Shown: positions 26,295-34,842 of the stretch, in pieces
Numbering within the stretch: position 1 is the stretch's first letter
How the letters are laid out: the number at the start of each line of letters is the position of its first letter
NCBI RefSeq assembly: GCF_021568795.1
Contig: NZ_JAKGUE010000001.1
Coordinates: forward strand, 310,001 to 374,000
Reading direction: 5' to 3'
DNA length: 64,000 nucleotides
From: Dethiosulfovibrio faecalis
GTDB lineage: Bacteria > Synergistota > Synergistia > Synergistales > Dethiosulfovibrionaceae
Made by a program: the position numbers and the translations under genes
Notes under the pieces: generated by a model
What the model saw: only the letters and a program-made list of their open reading frames with translations
The model's database searches: none
What the model was told of the DNA's origin: nothing

Positions 26295-27176
26295 TCAAGG
26301 CTTATCTATGTCTCTATGGGAATGGGTCACACGATAACCCTCTTCCTCAAAAATTGACTCGAGCCATTCGACCACGGCTACGGATCTGTGTCGTCCTCCG
26401 GTGCACCCTATCGCTATGTGCATGGAGTTCTTTCCGACCCTTACATATTGAGGGAGCAAAAACTCGAAGAAATCGACGGTTTTGTCTAAAAAAAGTTTCC
26501 AATCAGGAAATTGTTCCTTTATATAGCTTTTTACCGGTTCGTCCGCACCTGTAAGATCTTTCAGGTTGGAGACATAATAGGGGTTAGGCAAAAACCTGAC
26601 GTCCATGACATAATCGCTGTCGTTCGGTATTCCGTGTTTAAACCCAAACGAGGAAAAAAGAACCGTGAGCTGAGGATCCGGCGATCCCAGAGCTTTTAAA
26701 AGTGCGGGTCTAAACGATCTTATATCCAGATCGGAGGTATCTACGATTATATCCGCCTCCTGTCTTATGGAGGCAAGAAGTTCCCTTTCCCTTTTTATCC
26801 CCTCTAGTATGGTGACTCCATCTCCCAGAGGATGGCTCCGTCTGGTGGTGTTGAACCTCTGTACGAGAACATCCTCGGTGGCGTCCAGAAAGACGACGGA
26901 AAAGTCCTCTACTCTCGCCCTGAGCTTCCTGGAGATCGTCACGAATCGATCCAGGTCTTTCCCTCTCACGTCTACAACGACGACCACGCCGTTTACGACG
27001 GCGGAATCATGAGTTCCCAAAAGTTCCAGAAGCTGAGGAAGAAGAGCCGCCGGGATGTTGTCTACGGCGAATAAGCCTTGATCCTCCAGGATATTAAGGG
27101 TACTGGATTTACCGCTGCCGGAGAGTCCGGTGACCACCACCAGCTTCTTGACCTTGTAGATTCCCAACAGAGTCAC
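26295..27176 (-). CDS. rapZ: RapZ/YvcJ-family nucleotide-binding protein
   Basis: 293 residues. Walker A GLSGSGKST is near residue 18. DNIPAALLPQL, SDLDIRSFRP, FSSFGFKHGIPNDSDYVMDVRFLPNPYY and the C-terminal IGCTGGRHRSVAVVEWLE are family hallmarks. In E. coli, RapZ is an adaptor that senses glucosamine 6-phosphate through sRNAs; in Gram-positives YvcJ is a GTPase/ATPase of less clear role. The start is ambiguous: GTG 27176 is only three bases after AGGAGG, while TTG 27167 has 12-base spacing. It abuts the SPOR gene with no gap. Confidence 0.93.
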   Translation of the reverse strand: MTLLGIYKVKKLVVVTGLSGSGKSSTLNILEDQGLFAVDNIPAALLPQLLELLGTHDSAVVNGVVVVVDVRGKDLDRFVTISRKLRARVEDFSVVFLDATEDVLVQRFNTTRRSHPLGDGVTILEGIKRERELLASIRQEADIIVDTSDLDIRSFRPALLKALGSPDPQLTVLFSSFGFKHGIPNDSDYVMDVRFLPNPYYVSNLKDLTGADEPVKSYIKEQFPDWKLFLDKTVDFFEFLLPQYVRVGKNSMHIAIGCTGGRHRSVAVVEWLESIFEEEGYRVTHSHRDIDKP

Positions 27177-27785
27177 CTACCTCCTGAGAAACACAAAATA
27201 GGGATATCCTAGCTTTTTGAGTCTCTCCCCGATCGCAGTAGCCTGGTTACGCGAGGTTCCGCCGGGGATCCAAACCCTATAATATCTGGTTCCGTTCACT
27301 ATCCCCTCTCCTATTATAGCGGAGTACCCTTTGGAATCGACCTTAGACGCCAATGCCTTAGCCATTGACCGTTGTTCAAAGGCACCTATCTGAACGTACC
27401 AAGAGGAGTTTTTCGCGTTGGCAGAGGGTCTTGATGGGGTGCTTGCAGGCTTTGGCAGGGTTGCGGTTTTTTTCGGAGAAGGAGCTTTCGTTTTTTCCTT
27501 CGCCTTTTCCACGGATATGGGAACGGCAACCACAGTGCCGTTTTCCACAGAGATTTCGTCCTCTTTCAGAGAGCGGCCCTCCGTGGAATCGTCTGTCTTA
27601 CGAGTCTGAGGAGGAACGGGGCTGGCCTCCTGAACGTATTTTCCGTAAGGGTCGTCTTTATCGGGAAGGAAAAAAATTTTTATCCCGAAAACCAAAAATC
27701 CCAACGCTACCAGGCCAAGTATAGGCAGCATCAGATCTCCAAAGGGCAACAAGCTCCTCTTTTTCCGCTTTACCTTCCTAGCCAT
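27177..27785 (-). CDS. SPOR-domain membrane protein (FtsN-like)
   Basis: 202 residues. A basic N-terminus (RKVKRKKR), one membrane helix (about 17-36), a Pro/Lys/Thr-rich linker (about 45-125), then a SPOR domain (about 128-202: SWYVQIGAFEQRSMAKALASKV, RVWIPGGTSRNQATAIGERLKKLGYPYFVF). SPOR domains bind denuded glycan strands at septa, and FtsN-type proteins trigger constriction. The short sequence does not show the FtsN essential segment, so only an FtsN-like role can be claimed. It lies between ftsZ and rapZ, just after a terminator. Confidence 0.85.
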   Translation of the reverse strand: MARKVKRKKRSLLPFGDLMLPILGLVALGFLVFGIKIFFLPDKDDPYGKYVQEASPVPPQTRKTDDSTEGRSLKEDEISVENGTVVAVPISVEKAKEKTKAPSPKKTATLPKPASTPSRPSANAKNSSWYVQIGAFEQRSMAKALASKVDSKGYSAIIGEGIVNGTRYYRVWIPGGTSRNQATAIGERLKKLGYPYFVFLRR

Positions 27786-27802
27786 AACAACACCATTCCC
27801 TT

Positions 27803-27841
27803 AAAAAAGCGGGACAAACCTACTAGAGGTCCGATCCCGCT
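27803..27841 (-). terminator. Rho-independent terminator after ftsZ
   Basis: On the minus strand AGCGGGA (27841-27835) pairs with TCCCGCT (27814-27808), with a 20-base loop, followed by a run of T (27808-27803). It is moderately strong. The next gene begins 18 bases beyond, with no clear promoter, so some read-through is likely. Confidence 0.7.
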
Positions 27842-27847
27842 AAATGT

Positions 27848-29071
27848 CTATCTTCCTCCGTTGTCTTTGTCTTTATCGCGGGTCCTACGAACCTTTCTTA
27901 TGTAGGACGGAACGTCATATGAGTCTTTAGGAAGCCCTGGGAGCTCGAACATGTCCGGCCCGTCTTCCTCGGGCGATAGGTCCGTAGGTTCTAATTTTAT
28001 ACCGGAAGTCTTCTTCTCGTTTCTCTGTGTGGTGGTGGACTTGGATCCTGATCCATGGTTAACGTTCCCAAAGGGAGTCGCCTTGGATTTTGCCTGTTCG
28101 TAGTCGGAGAACCCTGTCGCGATGACAGTTATCTTTATCCTGTCCTCCATCTCGTCGTCTATGGCACTTCCCCATATAATGTTGGCATCCTCGTCGGAGG
28201 CTTCGTTTATTATCCTGGCGGCTTCGTGGATCTCGAATATACCGACGTCCGCTCCTCCGGTTATGTTAAAGAGTACTCCTTTGGCTCCGGTCATGGGTAT
28301 GGACATAAGAGGACTGTTTATCGCGGCCTGGGCTGCCATAACCGCCCTGTTGTCGCCTCGTCCTTCTCCTATGCCCATGATTGCCGAGCCTGCGTTCTGC
28401 ATCACCGATCGGACGTCGGCGAAATCGACGTTTACGAGTGCTGGTCTCAAGATTAGATCGGTCACCCCTTGAACGGCTTGGCGAAGAACGTCGTCTGCCA
28501 TCCTGAAGGCATCGGTCAAAACGGTGTTTTTATCGGAGATCTCCATTAATTTGTCGTTCTCGATAACTATCAGAGCATCGACCTTTTCCTGAAGGGCCTT
28601 TATTCCCATCTCGGCCTGCGACTTCCGTCTTTTGCCCTCCCAGAAGAAAGGCGTCGTAACAACCGCGACAACGAGTGATCCAGTCTCTCTGGCTATCTCG
28701 GCTATGACCGGACTGGCGCCGGTTCCGGTGCCTCCTCCCATTCCTGCGGTCAAGAAGACCATATCGGCTCCGACCAGGACCTCTTTGAGCTCGTCGAAGG
28801 ACTCCTTGGCTGCTCCGTGTCCTATCTGAGGGTCCGCTCCGGCTCCGTGCCCCTTGGTGAGCTCTTTGCCCAATATCAGACGGGTCGGGGCTTCCGATAG
28901 ACTTAACGATGCCATATCGGTATTGACGGCTAAAAACTCTACTCCGGTTACGCCGCTTCGGATAATGTTGTTGAGGGCGTTGCCTCCGCCCCCTCCGACA
29001 CCGACGACCTTGATCACCTCTCTGTTCGGATTGCTCTCCGAGGTGACTTTAAAGACACCATTCATGTCCAT
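27848..29071 (-). CDS. ftsZ: Cell division GTPase FtsZ
   Basis: 407 residues. The tubulin-like GTPase that forms the division ring. [13 protein letters not shown] begins the nucleotide fold, with [10 protein letters not shown], the GTP signature [18 protein letters not shown] near 118, and [22 protein letters not shown] containing the T7 loop. Residues about 325-385 are a variable linker. The C-terminal peptide DVPSYIRK (about 387-394) matches the conserved tail that binds FtsA, and is followed by a basic tail. Last gene of the mraZ-ftsZ cluster. Confidence 0.98.
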   Translation of the reverse strand: MDMNGVFKVTSESNPNREVIKVVGVGGGGGNALNNIIRSGVTGVEFLAVNTDMASLSLSEAPTRLILGKELTKGHGAGADPQIGHGAAKESFDELKEVLVGADMVFLTAGMGGGTGTGASPVIAEIARETGSLVVAVVTTPFFWEGKRRKSQAEMGIKALQEKVDALIVIENDKLMEISDKNTVLTDAFRMADDVLRQAVQGVTDLILRPALVNVDFADVRSVMQNAGSAIMGIGEGRGDNRAVMAAQAAINSPLMSIPMTGAKGVLFNITGGADVGIFEIHEAARIINEASDEDANIIWGSAIDDEMEDRIKITVIATGFSDYEQAKSKATPFGNVNHGSGSKSTTTQRNEKKTSGIKLEPTDLSPEEDGPDMFELPGLPKDSYDVPSYIRKVRRTRDKDKDNGGR

Positions 29072-29097
29072 ATCACAACCTCCCAGCGGCTGGTTCT

Positions 29098-30390
29098 TTA
29101 AAACAGATCCTTAAAGGCCCTCTTTATGGAATCGAAGACCCCTCTTCCCTCTCCGAAGCTCGGCACGTGCCTAGGCGACGACTCTCTTGCCGAGTACCCC
29201 CCGCCCCTTAAAATTCCCACAGAGGTCTCTATGTAACGATATCTATGCCGATCTCTCTCCACAAGGTAGCGAACGATTCCTGCCAAGGAAGAATATTGAC
29301 ATGAACTCATCCCAGGAGGCATCTGATGGGATACGATGGGGGCTCCGACTCTCACCGGCAGCGCCATGACATCGGAGACGAATCCCTCCAACCCTTCCGT
29401 TAAAGCCACGCCTCCCGTTAGGATGATTCCCGAGGGGAAAGCATGATAGTTCATACCGTCCAGAATCTCTTTCACGTGATGAGAGAACAGCTCTTCCAAT
29501 CGACAGGAGACGACCTCTACTAAGGCGTCTATAGGCATGGTTTTGGCCTTGCCTCTTATCACTACCTCGAACTCCTCATCCTCTTCTGGCGGCTCTAGAG
29601 ACAGACGCTTTTTCAGTTCCTCCGCCACGCTTATAGGGATCTTAGCTACATAGGCAAGATCGTTTGTGATGTGGTCTCCTCCTATGGGTATTACGGAAAG
29701 GCGAACCGGGCGACCATCTACGAATACAGCCACCCCGGTAGTACCTCCACCTATGGATACCACCACAGCTCCAGCGGTCCTCTCCTCAGAGGAGAGAGCC
29801 CCTAGGGCCGCTACGAGAGGCTTTACGACCAGTCCGTTGACTCTAGCACCGGCTTTTTCGACGCAGTTAACCACGTTTTGAAGCGCTGTGGTGGGCACAA
29901 CTACAGACTGTAGCTCTATCTCGAGACGAATTCCAGTCATTCCCAAAGGATCGTCTATACCGGAATTTCCGTCTATCGAATATTTTACCGGAATTGTATG
30001 GAGTACGCTCCTGTTGGATGAAACAGAAAGCTCGCTTTGCGCCGTCTCGATGACTCTCTCGACGTCGTCTATCTCTATCTGCCGGGGTGTCCTTCCCAGA
30101 GAGACCATGCCGTGAGACATGACGCTGTCAACCTCTACTCCGCTAAAAGCCACGGTAACATCGTCCAGAGAGAACCCCACCATGGTCTCCGCTTCCTTTA
30201 AAGCCCTTCTTACCGCTAAAACGGCCTGTTCCAGGTTGACTATCATGCCCTTTCTTATCCCTGCGGAGGGAGCCTGCCCCACCCCTATGATCTGGGCCTC
30301 GTCAGAGCGAACGTCTCTTTCCGCCACGACGACGGACACCTTAGAGGTGCCGAGATCAAGACCTACGAAAATGTCAGGCTCTTTTTTCAC
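29098..30390 (-). CDS. ftsA: Cell division protein FtsA
   Basis: 430 residues. Actin-like membrane tether for FtsZ. GLDLGTSKVSVVVAE is the phosphate-1 motif. SHTS-type features are replaced by MSHGMVSLGR in the 1C domain, and VVVSIGGGTTGVAVF and GIILTGGVALTEGLEGF are the phosphate-2 and adenosine motifs. The extreme C-terminus GVFDSIKRAFKDLF is an amphipathic helix that attaches FtsA to the inner membrane. It is followed by ftsZ after 26 bases. Confidence 0.96.
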   Translation of the reverse strand: MKKEPDIFVGLDLGTSKVSVVVAERDVRSDEAQIIGVGQAPSAGIRKGMIVNLEQAVLAVRRALKEAETMVGFSLDDVTVAFSGVEVDSVMSHGMVSLGRTPRQIEIDDVERVIETAQSELSVSSNRSVLHTIPVKYSIDGNSGIDDPLGMTGIRLEIELQSVVVPTTALQNVVNCVEKAGARVNGLVVKPLVAALGALSSEERTAGAVVVSIGGGTTGVAVFVDGRPVRLSVIPIGGDHITNDLAYVAKIPISVAEELKKRLSLEPPEEDEEFEVVIRGKAKTMPIDALVEVVSCRLEELFSHHVKEILDGMNYHAFPSGIILTGGVALTEGLEGFVSDVMALPVRVGAPIVSHQMPPGMSSCQYSSLAGIVRYLVERDRHRYRYIETSVGILRGGGYSARESSPRHVPSFGEGRGVFDSIKRAFKDLF

Positions 30391-30417
30391 AAACCCATCG
30401 CTCCCTTCGCGCCTGGT

Positions 30418-31206
30418 TTAATCGTTCAGCCCTTTTACGACTATCTTATCACCGTAGGAGGCGTCCACGATTTCACCGCTTTTGAACTTGACCCCAGAAC
30501 ACAGTAGCTCGTTTACGGCAGAGGTCTGAGAGTACAAGTCCTTATCTCTATCGATTATAACAGTCAAAAAACCTCGGTCTTCTCTCTTTATATACAGAGA
30601 GGCCAACTCCATACCGCCTTCTCTATAGATCCTTAAAGACAGGATTTCTCCAGGTAAATCCATATCTGTGAGGCCTCTTATGGTCGACGAATACTCATCG
30701 AGATCGTAATTGAAATCCATTACCGATTCTTGGTCGTTCGATATCATTTCCACCGGAGGAGGCATCGAGCCATCTATAATCACCAAGGGATTATCCGGCT
30801 TCCCGTAGATATCTTCGTTCATAGGATGAAACTCGGACCAGACCTTTCCTCCGAGGGAAAGATACCAAGAGTTTTTTCCCCAGGAAAAGGTACTCAAGAC
30901 GGTCAAGGGCTTTATCCTGCAAAGCAGGGTCCCCCACCTAACTTGGACATCTATGGACAACGGCTCGCTCTTCTCTACGCCATCGACCAAATCGTCTACT
31001 CGCGTAAACGATAGGGGCCAAAAACGTATAGCATCCGGTGGTATGTACGACAGGATCTTTTTCTCTATCCTTAACGACGGACAGGAATCCAATACCATCG
31101 ACCTCAACCTCAAAAACTGATAGTTTCTCTCCAGTTTAAACGGAAACGCTGCGAGAAACGACACCAATAGGAGGAAAAAAAATACCCCTAGACGATTTTC
31201 CGGCAT
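30418..31206 (-). CDS. ftsQ: FtsQ/DivIB-like division protein
   Basis: 262 residues. One N-terminal hydrophobic helix (about 7-22) and an external domain. The sequence is divergent; position between murC and ftsA is the main support. The segment IKPLTVLSTFSWGKNSWYLSLGGKVWSEF resembles the FtsQ beta-domain motif in which a bulky aromatic is followed by the 'G.V' turn. A POTRA domain would be at about 30-95 but has weak similarity. FtsQ bridges early (FtsA/FtsZ) and late (FtsL, FtsI, FtsW) divisome proteins. murB and ddl, often found next to ftsQ, are absent here. Confidence 0.75.
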   Translation of the reverse strand: MPENRLGVFFFLLLVSFLAAFPFKLERNYQFLRLRSMVLDSCPSLRIEKKILSYIPPDAIRFWPLSFTRVDDLVDGVEKSEPLSIDVQVRWGTLLCRIKPLTVLSTFSWGKNSWYLSLGGKVWSEFHPMNEDIYGKPDNPLVIIDGSMPPPVEMISNDQESVMDFNYDLDEYSSTIRGLTDMDLPGEILSLRIYREGGMELASLYIKREDRGFLTVIIDRDKDLYSQTSAVNELLCSGVKFKSGEIVDASYGDKIVVKGLND

Positions 31207-31234
31207 ATGGAGACACTCGTCCCAATGGTCTCGC

Positions 31235-32677
31235 TCAAACCCCTACTGCTATAGAATGAGGGGCAACGTTCCTGCGGCCTATCTCTTTTACAAGTATATC
31301 TCCCAGGTCCTCGATATCCCCCGCTCCTAGGGTCAATATAACATCGCCATCCTCGACCAAGGAGATGACCTTATCTATGGCGTCCTTTTTTCTGTCCGTC
31401 ACGAAAAAGGACGGGTGGTTTTTCTTCGATAAATGATCCCCTATCAGGTGGGACGTTACCCCCTCAATGGACGATTCGTCCGCAGGGTATATGGGCAAGA
31501 CCACTACCTTATCGGCATAGGTAAGGACTTCGGCAAATTGCTCTGCCATGGCTGCCGTTCTTGTGAATCGATGGGGCTGAAAGGCCACCAGGATTTTTCT
31601 CTCCGGAAATATCTGACTTATCGCCTTCAGGGTAGCCTCTACCTCTCTCGGATGATGACCATAATCGTCGTATACGTCTATATGTTCTATTCCACCCTTG
31701 AACTGTAACCGTCTTTTTGCACCTTTAAACTGACGCAGGGTTCTCTTTATCACGTCGAACGGAACGGATAACGTGTCTGCCACGATACAGGACGCAAGAG
31801 CGTTCAAAACGTTGTGGTCTCCCGAGACCGATAGCTCTATTCTGCCTATAGACCTACCGTCTTTCCTGACGGAGAAGGAAACTCCACCACCATGATTATA
31901 CTCTATGTCTGAAGCTCCCCAATCCCATCTATCGCCCCAACCATAGGTGATTTTGGGACTGCTTTCGTCCATCATCTTCAACAGAGACTGTACTCCCCTG
32001 TCCTCGCCGCAAAGGATGGACAGACCGCCCTTTCTCAGGTTTTTAGAGAAAGATTCGAAAGTATTCAAGACGGAATCAAAATCAGGATAATGGTTTACGT
32101 GATCCCAATCGACGTTCGTTATAACCGATATGGTTGGATGGAAACAGAGAAAGGAGCCGTCGCTTTCGTCAAGCTCGGCAACCATGTGGGGACCCGACCC
32201 CAGCCTGGCGTTGCACCCGATGTCGCACAGCTCTCCGCCTATTGCGACGGTAGGTTCAAGCCTGGCTCCGCTGAGTATGAGCCCTATCATGGAAGAGGTC
32301 GTGGTTTTTCCGTGGGTACCGGCGACTCCGATACCGTATCTAACGTCGAAGATGGCACTCAATACCTGAGCTCTCTGGGCGACGGTTATGCCAATTTCTC
32401 TAGCGGCCACAAGCTCCTCGTTGTCGTCGGGAATCGCACTGCTGTAGACCAAAAGGTCGGGAGAAAACTGAGATAGATGGTCCGGACTATGACCTATATT
32501 GAAGTCTATGTCAGCTTGAGCCACCTTTTCGACGTAGAATCCATAGGACATATCGCAACCACTTACATCGAAACCTAGCTCATTTAAAAGAAGGGCTAGA
32601 CCGCTCATTCCGGCACCGCCGATCCCCATCAGATGTATATGGCGAACCTCATCCAAGTTTATCTCCTTTATTTCCAA
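31235..32677 (-). CDS. murC: UDP-N-acetylmuramate-L-alanine ligase
   Basis: 480 residues. It adds the first L-alanine of the stem peptide. The N-terminal Rossmann motif HLMGIGGAGMSGLALLL is followed by the ATP loop GVAGTHGKTTTSSMIG near 115. ELDESDGSFLCFHP, NVDWDHVNHYPDF and DDYGHHPREVEATLKA (with the family-typical HHP) are further signatures. FQPHRFTRTAAM lies in the C-terminal domain. Placed between murG and ftsQ, as in many dcw clusters. Confidence 0.98.
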   Translation of the reverse strand: MEIKEINLDEVRHIHLMGIGGAGMSGLALLLNELGFDVSGCDMSYGFYVEKVAQADIDFNIGHSPDHLSQFSPDLLVYSSAIPDDNEELVAAREIGITVAQRAQVLSAIFDVRYGIGVAGTHGKTTTSSMIGLILSGARLEPTVAIGGELCDIGCNARLGSGPHMVAELDESDGSFLCFHPTISVITNVDWDHVNHYPDFDSVLNTFESFSKNLRKGGLSILCGEDRGVQSLLKMMDESSPKITYGWGDRWDWGASDIEYNHGGGVSFSVRKDGRSIGRIELSVSGDHNVLNALASCIVADTLSVPFDVIKRTLRQFKGAKRRLQFKGGIEHIDVYDDYGHHPREVEATLKAISQIFPERKILVAFQPHRFTRTAAMAEQFAEVLTYADKVVVLPIYPADESSIEGVTSHLIGDHLSKKNHPSFFVTDRKKDAIDKVISLVEDGDVILTLGAGDIEDLGDILVKEIGRRNVAPHSIAVGV

Positions 32678-32692
32678 AGCCGGACTCTCCCT

Positions 32693-33751
32693 TCAAATAT
32701 GCGAAAGAATCAATCGCCACAACGCCGAGGCTGCATCATCGTCGTCGGTCGAGTTTTTCAATCCACTGTCTTTTCTATCAGATTTTCGAAAAGCTCCATT
32801 CTCCAACTCGTCTATCACCTTTATCAGCTTGGAAACGCCCATTTCGGGACTCCAGATCCGTCCTGACTCTCTATCGTCCAAAAAAGACAGGGCATTTTCA
32901 TATTGATGTCCATCGGAGGCTTTCTCCCAGGGAATTACCACGGCGGGTATGCCTAACTTGCCTATTTCGGCCAGTGTGGCTCCTCCGGATCGACAGATAA
33001 CCATATCTGCCACCCCGTAGATCGGCGACATGTCCCATCTACTGGAGAAATATGCTACTTTATCATCTAAGCGGTCCTTGTCGGCCCCCAATACGATGAA
33101 AAAGCACCTTGCAAATTCTACCATAGATAAGGTGATCGTTACCAAGTCGATTAGACTCGAGCTTCCCAGAGAACCGCCAAATACCACTATGATACGATCT
33201 TCGCTGTCGACCTTGTCGATTAACCCTAGTTCATTGAGGGCCGACTCCCGAGAAAGTTTTCGAAAGTCTCTTACCGGTATCCCCGTGTATGTTCCTGTTA
33301 TCCCTCTACATTTTCGCCATCCCATAGCGACAGGAACTTTCCATATCGAGGCTATACGTGCCACCTTTCCTGCCACGACGTTCTGTTCGTGGATAAAGAC
33401 GGGGATTTTCATGATTTTGCTCACAACGAGGGCGGGGAAAGAGATGTAACCTCCAAAAAGGACCATGCAATCGGGCTTAATCTTATTGATCTTCTCGTAC
33501 ATGATCACGATGGACTTTATCATGCCCCACGATCTTTCGACGACGCTTTTAAAGGTCCTTTTCCCTAGAGGAGACCCCTCTATAGGCAGGATCAAAGGAT
33601 GAACGTGATGGCTTTCATATATGGATTTTTCTATAGACCTGGATCCACATACGTAACATACTCGATCTCCCGCTTTTTTTCTCGAGTCTCCGAACGCTAT
33701 CGCCGGAGTTATATGTCCACCGGTTCCTCCTGCAACTAAGATTATTTTCAA
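32693..33751 (-). CDS. murG: UDP-GlcNAc:lipid I GlcNAc-transferase
   Basis: 352 residues. It makes lipid II by adding GlcNAc on the inner membrane face. VAGGTGGHITPAIAFG is the first glycine-rich loop, FGGYISFPALVVSK the second, and HEQNVVAGKV follows. The C-terminal UDP-GlcNAc site has VVFGGSLGSSSLID and VICRSGGATLAEIGKLGIPAVVIPWEKASDGHQ. ATGA-type overlap with ftsW (stop 33748). Confidence 0.97.
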   Translation of the reverse strand: MKIILVAGGTGGHITPAIAFGDSRKKAGDRVCYVCGSRSIEKSIYESHHVHPLILPIEGSPLGKRTFKSVVERSWGMIKSIVIMYEKINKIKPDCMVLFGGYISFPALVVSKIMKIPVFIHEQNVVAGKVARIASIWKVPVAMGWRKCRGITGTYTGIPVRDFRKLSRESALNELGLIDKVDSEDRIIVVFGGSLGSSSLIDLVTITLSMVEFARCFFIVLGADKDRLDDKVAYFSSRWDMSPIYGVADMVICRSGGATLAEIGKLGIPAVVIPWEKASDGHQYENALSFLDDRESGRIWSPEMGVSKLIKVIDELENGAFRKSDRKDSGLKNSTDDDDAASALWRLILSHI

Positions 33752-34842
33752 TCCTCCACCCCCCGTTTTTCATCGTATAACTCTCTCAAAGCTCGAAGGA
33801 TAAGCCCTATCTTAAGCCAAGATATTACCAGAGAGCTCCCGCCGTAACTCAAAAAGGGCAAAGGCATCCCTGTCATCGGCATGGCGTTCGATATTCCTCC
33901 GATATTTATAACCAGGGGGAGAGCTATGGAGAGAGCTCCTGCCCACAACAGCAAGGCTATCGATGAATCTTGGGCCTGACGAAAATGACAGTAAATCCGA
34001 AAAAACCAGAGAGAGAACAACAACAAGACGGTTACGCTTCCCAGTACTCCCAACGTCTCCGCGATAGCGGCAAACACGAAATCTGTATGAGCTGCCGGTA
34101 GAAATCGACTTCTCTGTACAGCCTTTCCCAATCCGGTTCCCCAGAAACCTCCGTTAGCGAATGCTATCAAACCCTGAATCGTCTGATATCCGATATCGGT
34201 AGGATCTGACCAAGGATCAAGCCATGCAACGATTCGTCTCTGTCTGTAGCCTTTCTGAGATAGAAATACGAAAACGGGCGACAACAATATGGCTGAGGTA
34301 AAAGGCAGAAGAAAACCGTAAGCTTGTACATAGATGCCCATGGCTAGGAAAAACAATAACATGGTTCCACCAAGATCGGGTTGCAACAAGATCGGAATTG
34401 CCACGATAAATATCAGCAATAACGTCAAGGAGAATGCTCTGAAGGATTTTAAGCTCTTTTCTGTGTAGATTTTGCACAGGTGAATCATCAGAAAAAAAAC
34501 GAGCAATTCCAGTGGCTGAAAGCTTATAGAACCTACTTTGATCCATCTTGAAGCTCCGCCTCCGCCGGTCCCTATCCCTGGTATTAATGTCAGCCACGTC
34601 AACAACCAGGATGACAGCAGGAAAAGTCCACTACGATTCCACCAGAAAGCCAACGGTAAGGCGCTCGACATCAACATACATATCAAGGCCAAAGCTAACC
34701 ACTGAGCCTGCCTCTGTCCTATCACAAACGATATTGAACCGTCGCCTAGCCTAACCGTGGTCAAAGACAGTATCACCACTATTCCAAGAGCGGAAAGGAT
34801 AAGGGGTACGATCCATACGATAGGGTCCCTTCCCGACCTCAC
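33748..34842 (-). CDS. ftsW: Peptidoglycan glycosyltransferase FtsW (SEDS family)
   Basis: 364 residues from GTG 34842. About ten membrane helices. SEDS enzymes polymerise lipid II with a cognate class B PBP (here FtsI). Visible are GTGGGGASRWIKVGSISFQPLEL, the loop RQRRIVAWLDPWSDPTDIGYQTIQGLIAFANGG with the conserved essential Asp, GLGKAVQRSRFLPAAHTDFVFAAIAE, and MPLPFLSYGGSSL near the C-terminus. GTG overlaps the murD stop as GTGA. An in-frame ATG at 34926 would overlap murD by 88 bases and add an atypical charged tail, so it is not preferred. Confidence 0.95.
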   Translation of the reverse strand: MRSGRDPIVWIVPLILSALGIVVILSLTTVRLGDGSISFVIGQRQAQWLALALICMLMSSALPLAFWWNRSGLFLLSSWLLTWLTLIPGIGTGGGGASRWIKVGSISFQPLELLVFFLMIHLCKIYTEKSLKSFRAFSLTLLLIFIVAIPILLQPDLGGTMLLFFLAMGIYVQAYGFLLPFTSAILLSPVFVFLSQKGYRQRRIVAWLDPWSDPTDIGYQTIQGLIAFANGGFWGTGLGKAVQRSRFLPAAHTDFVFAAIAETLGVLGSVTVLLLFSLWFFRIYCHFRQAQDSSIALLLWAGALSIALPLVINIGGISNAMPMTGMPLPFLSYGGSSLVISWLKIGLILRALRELYDEKRGVED

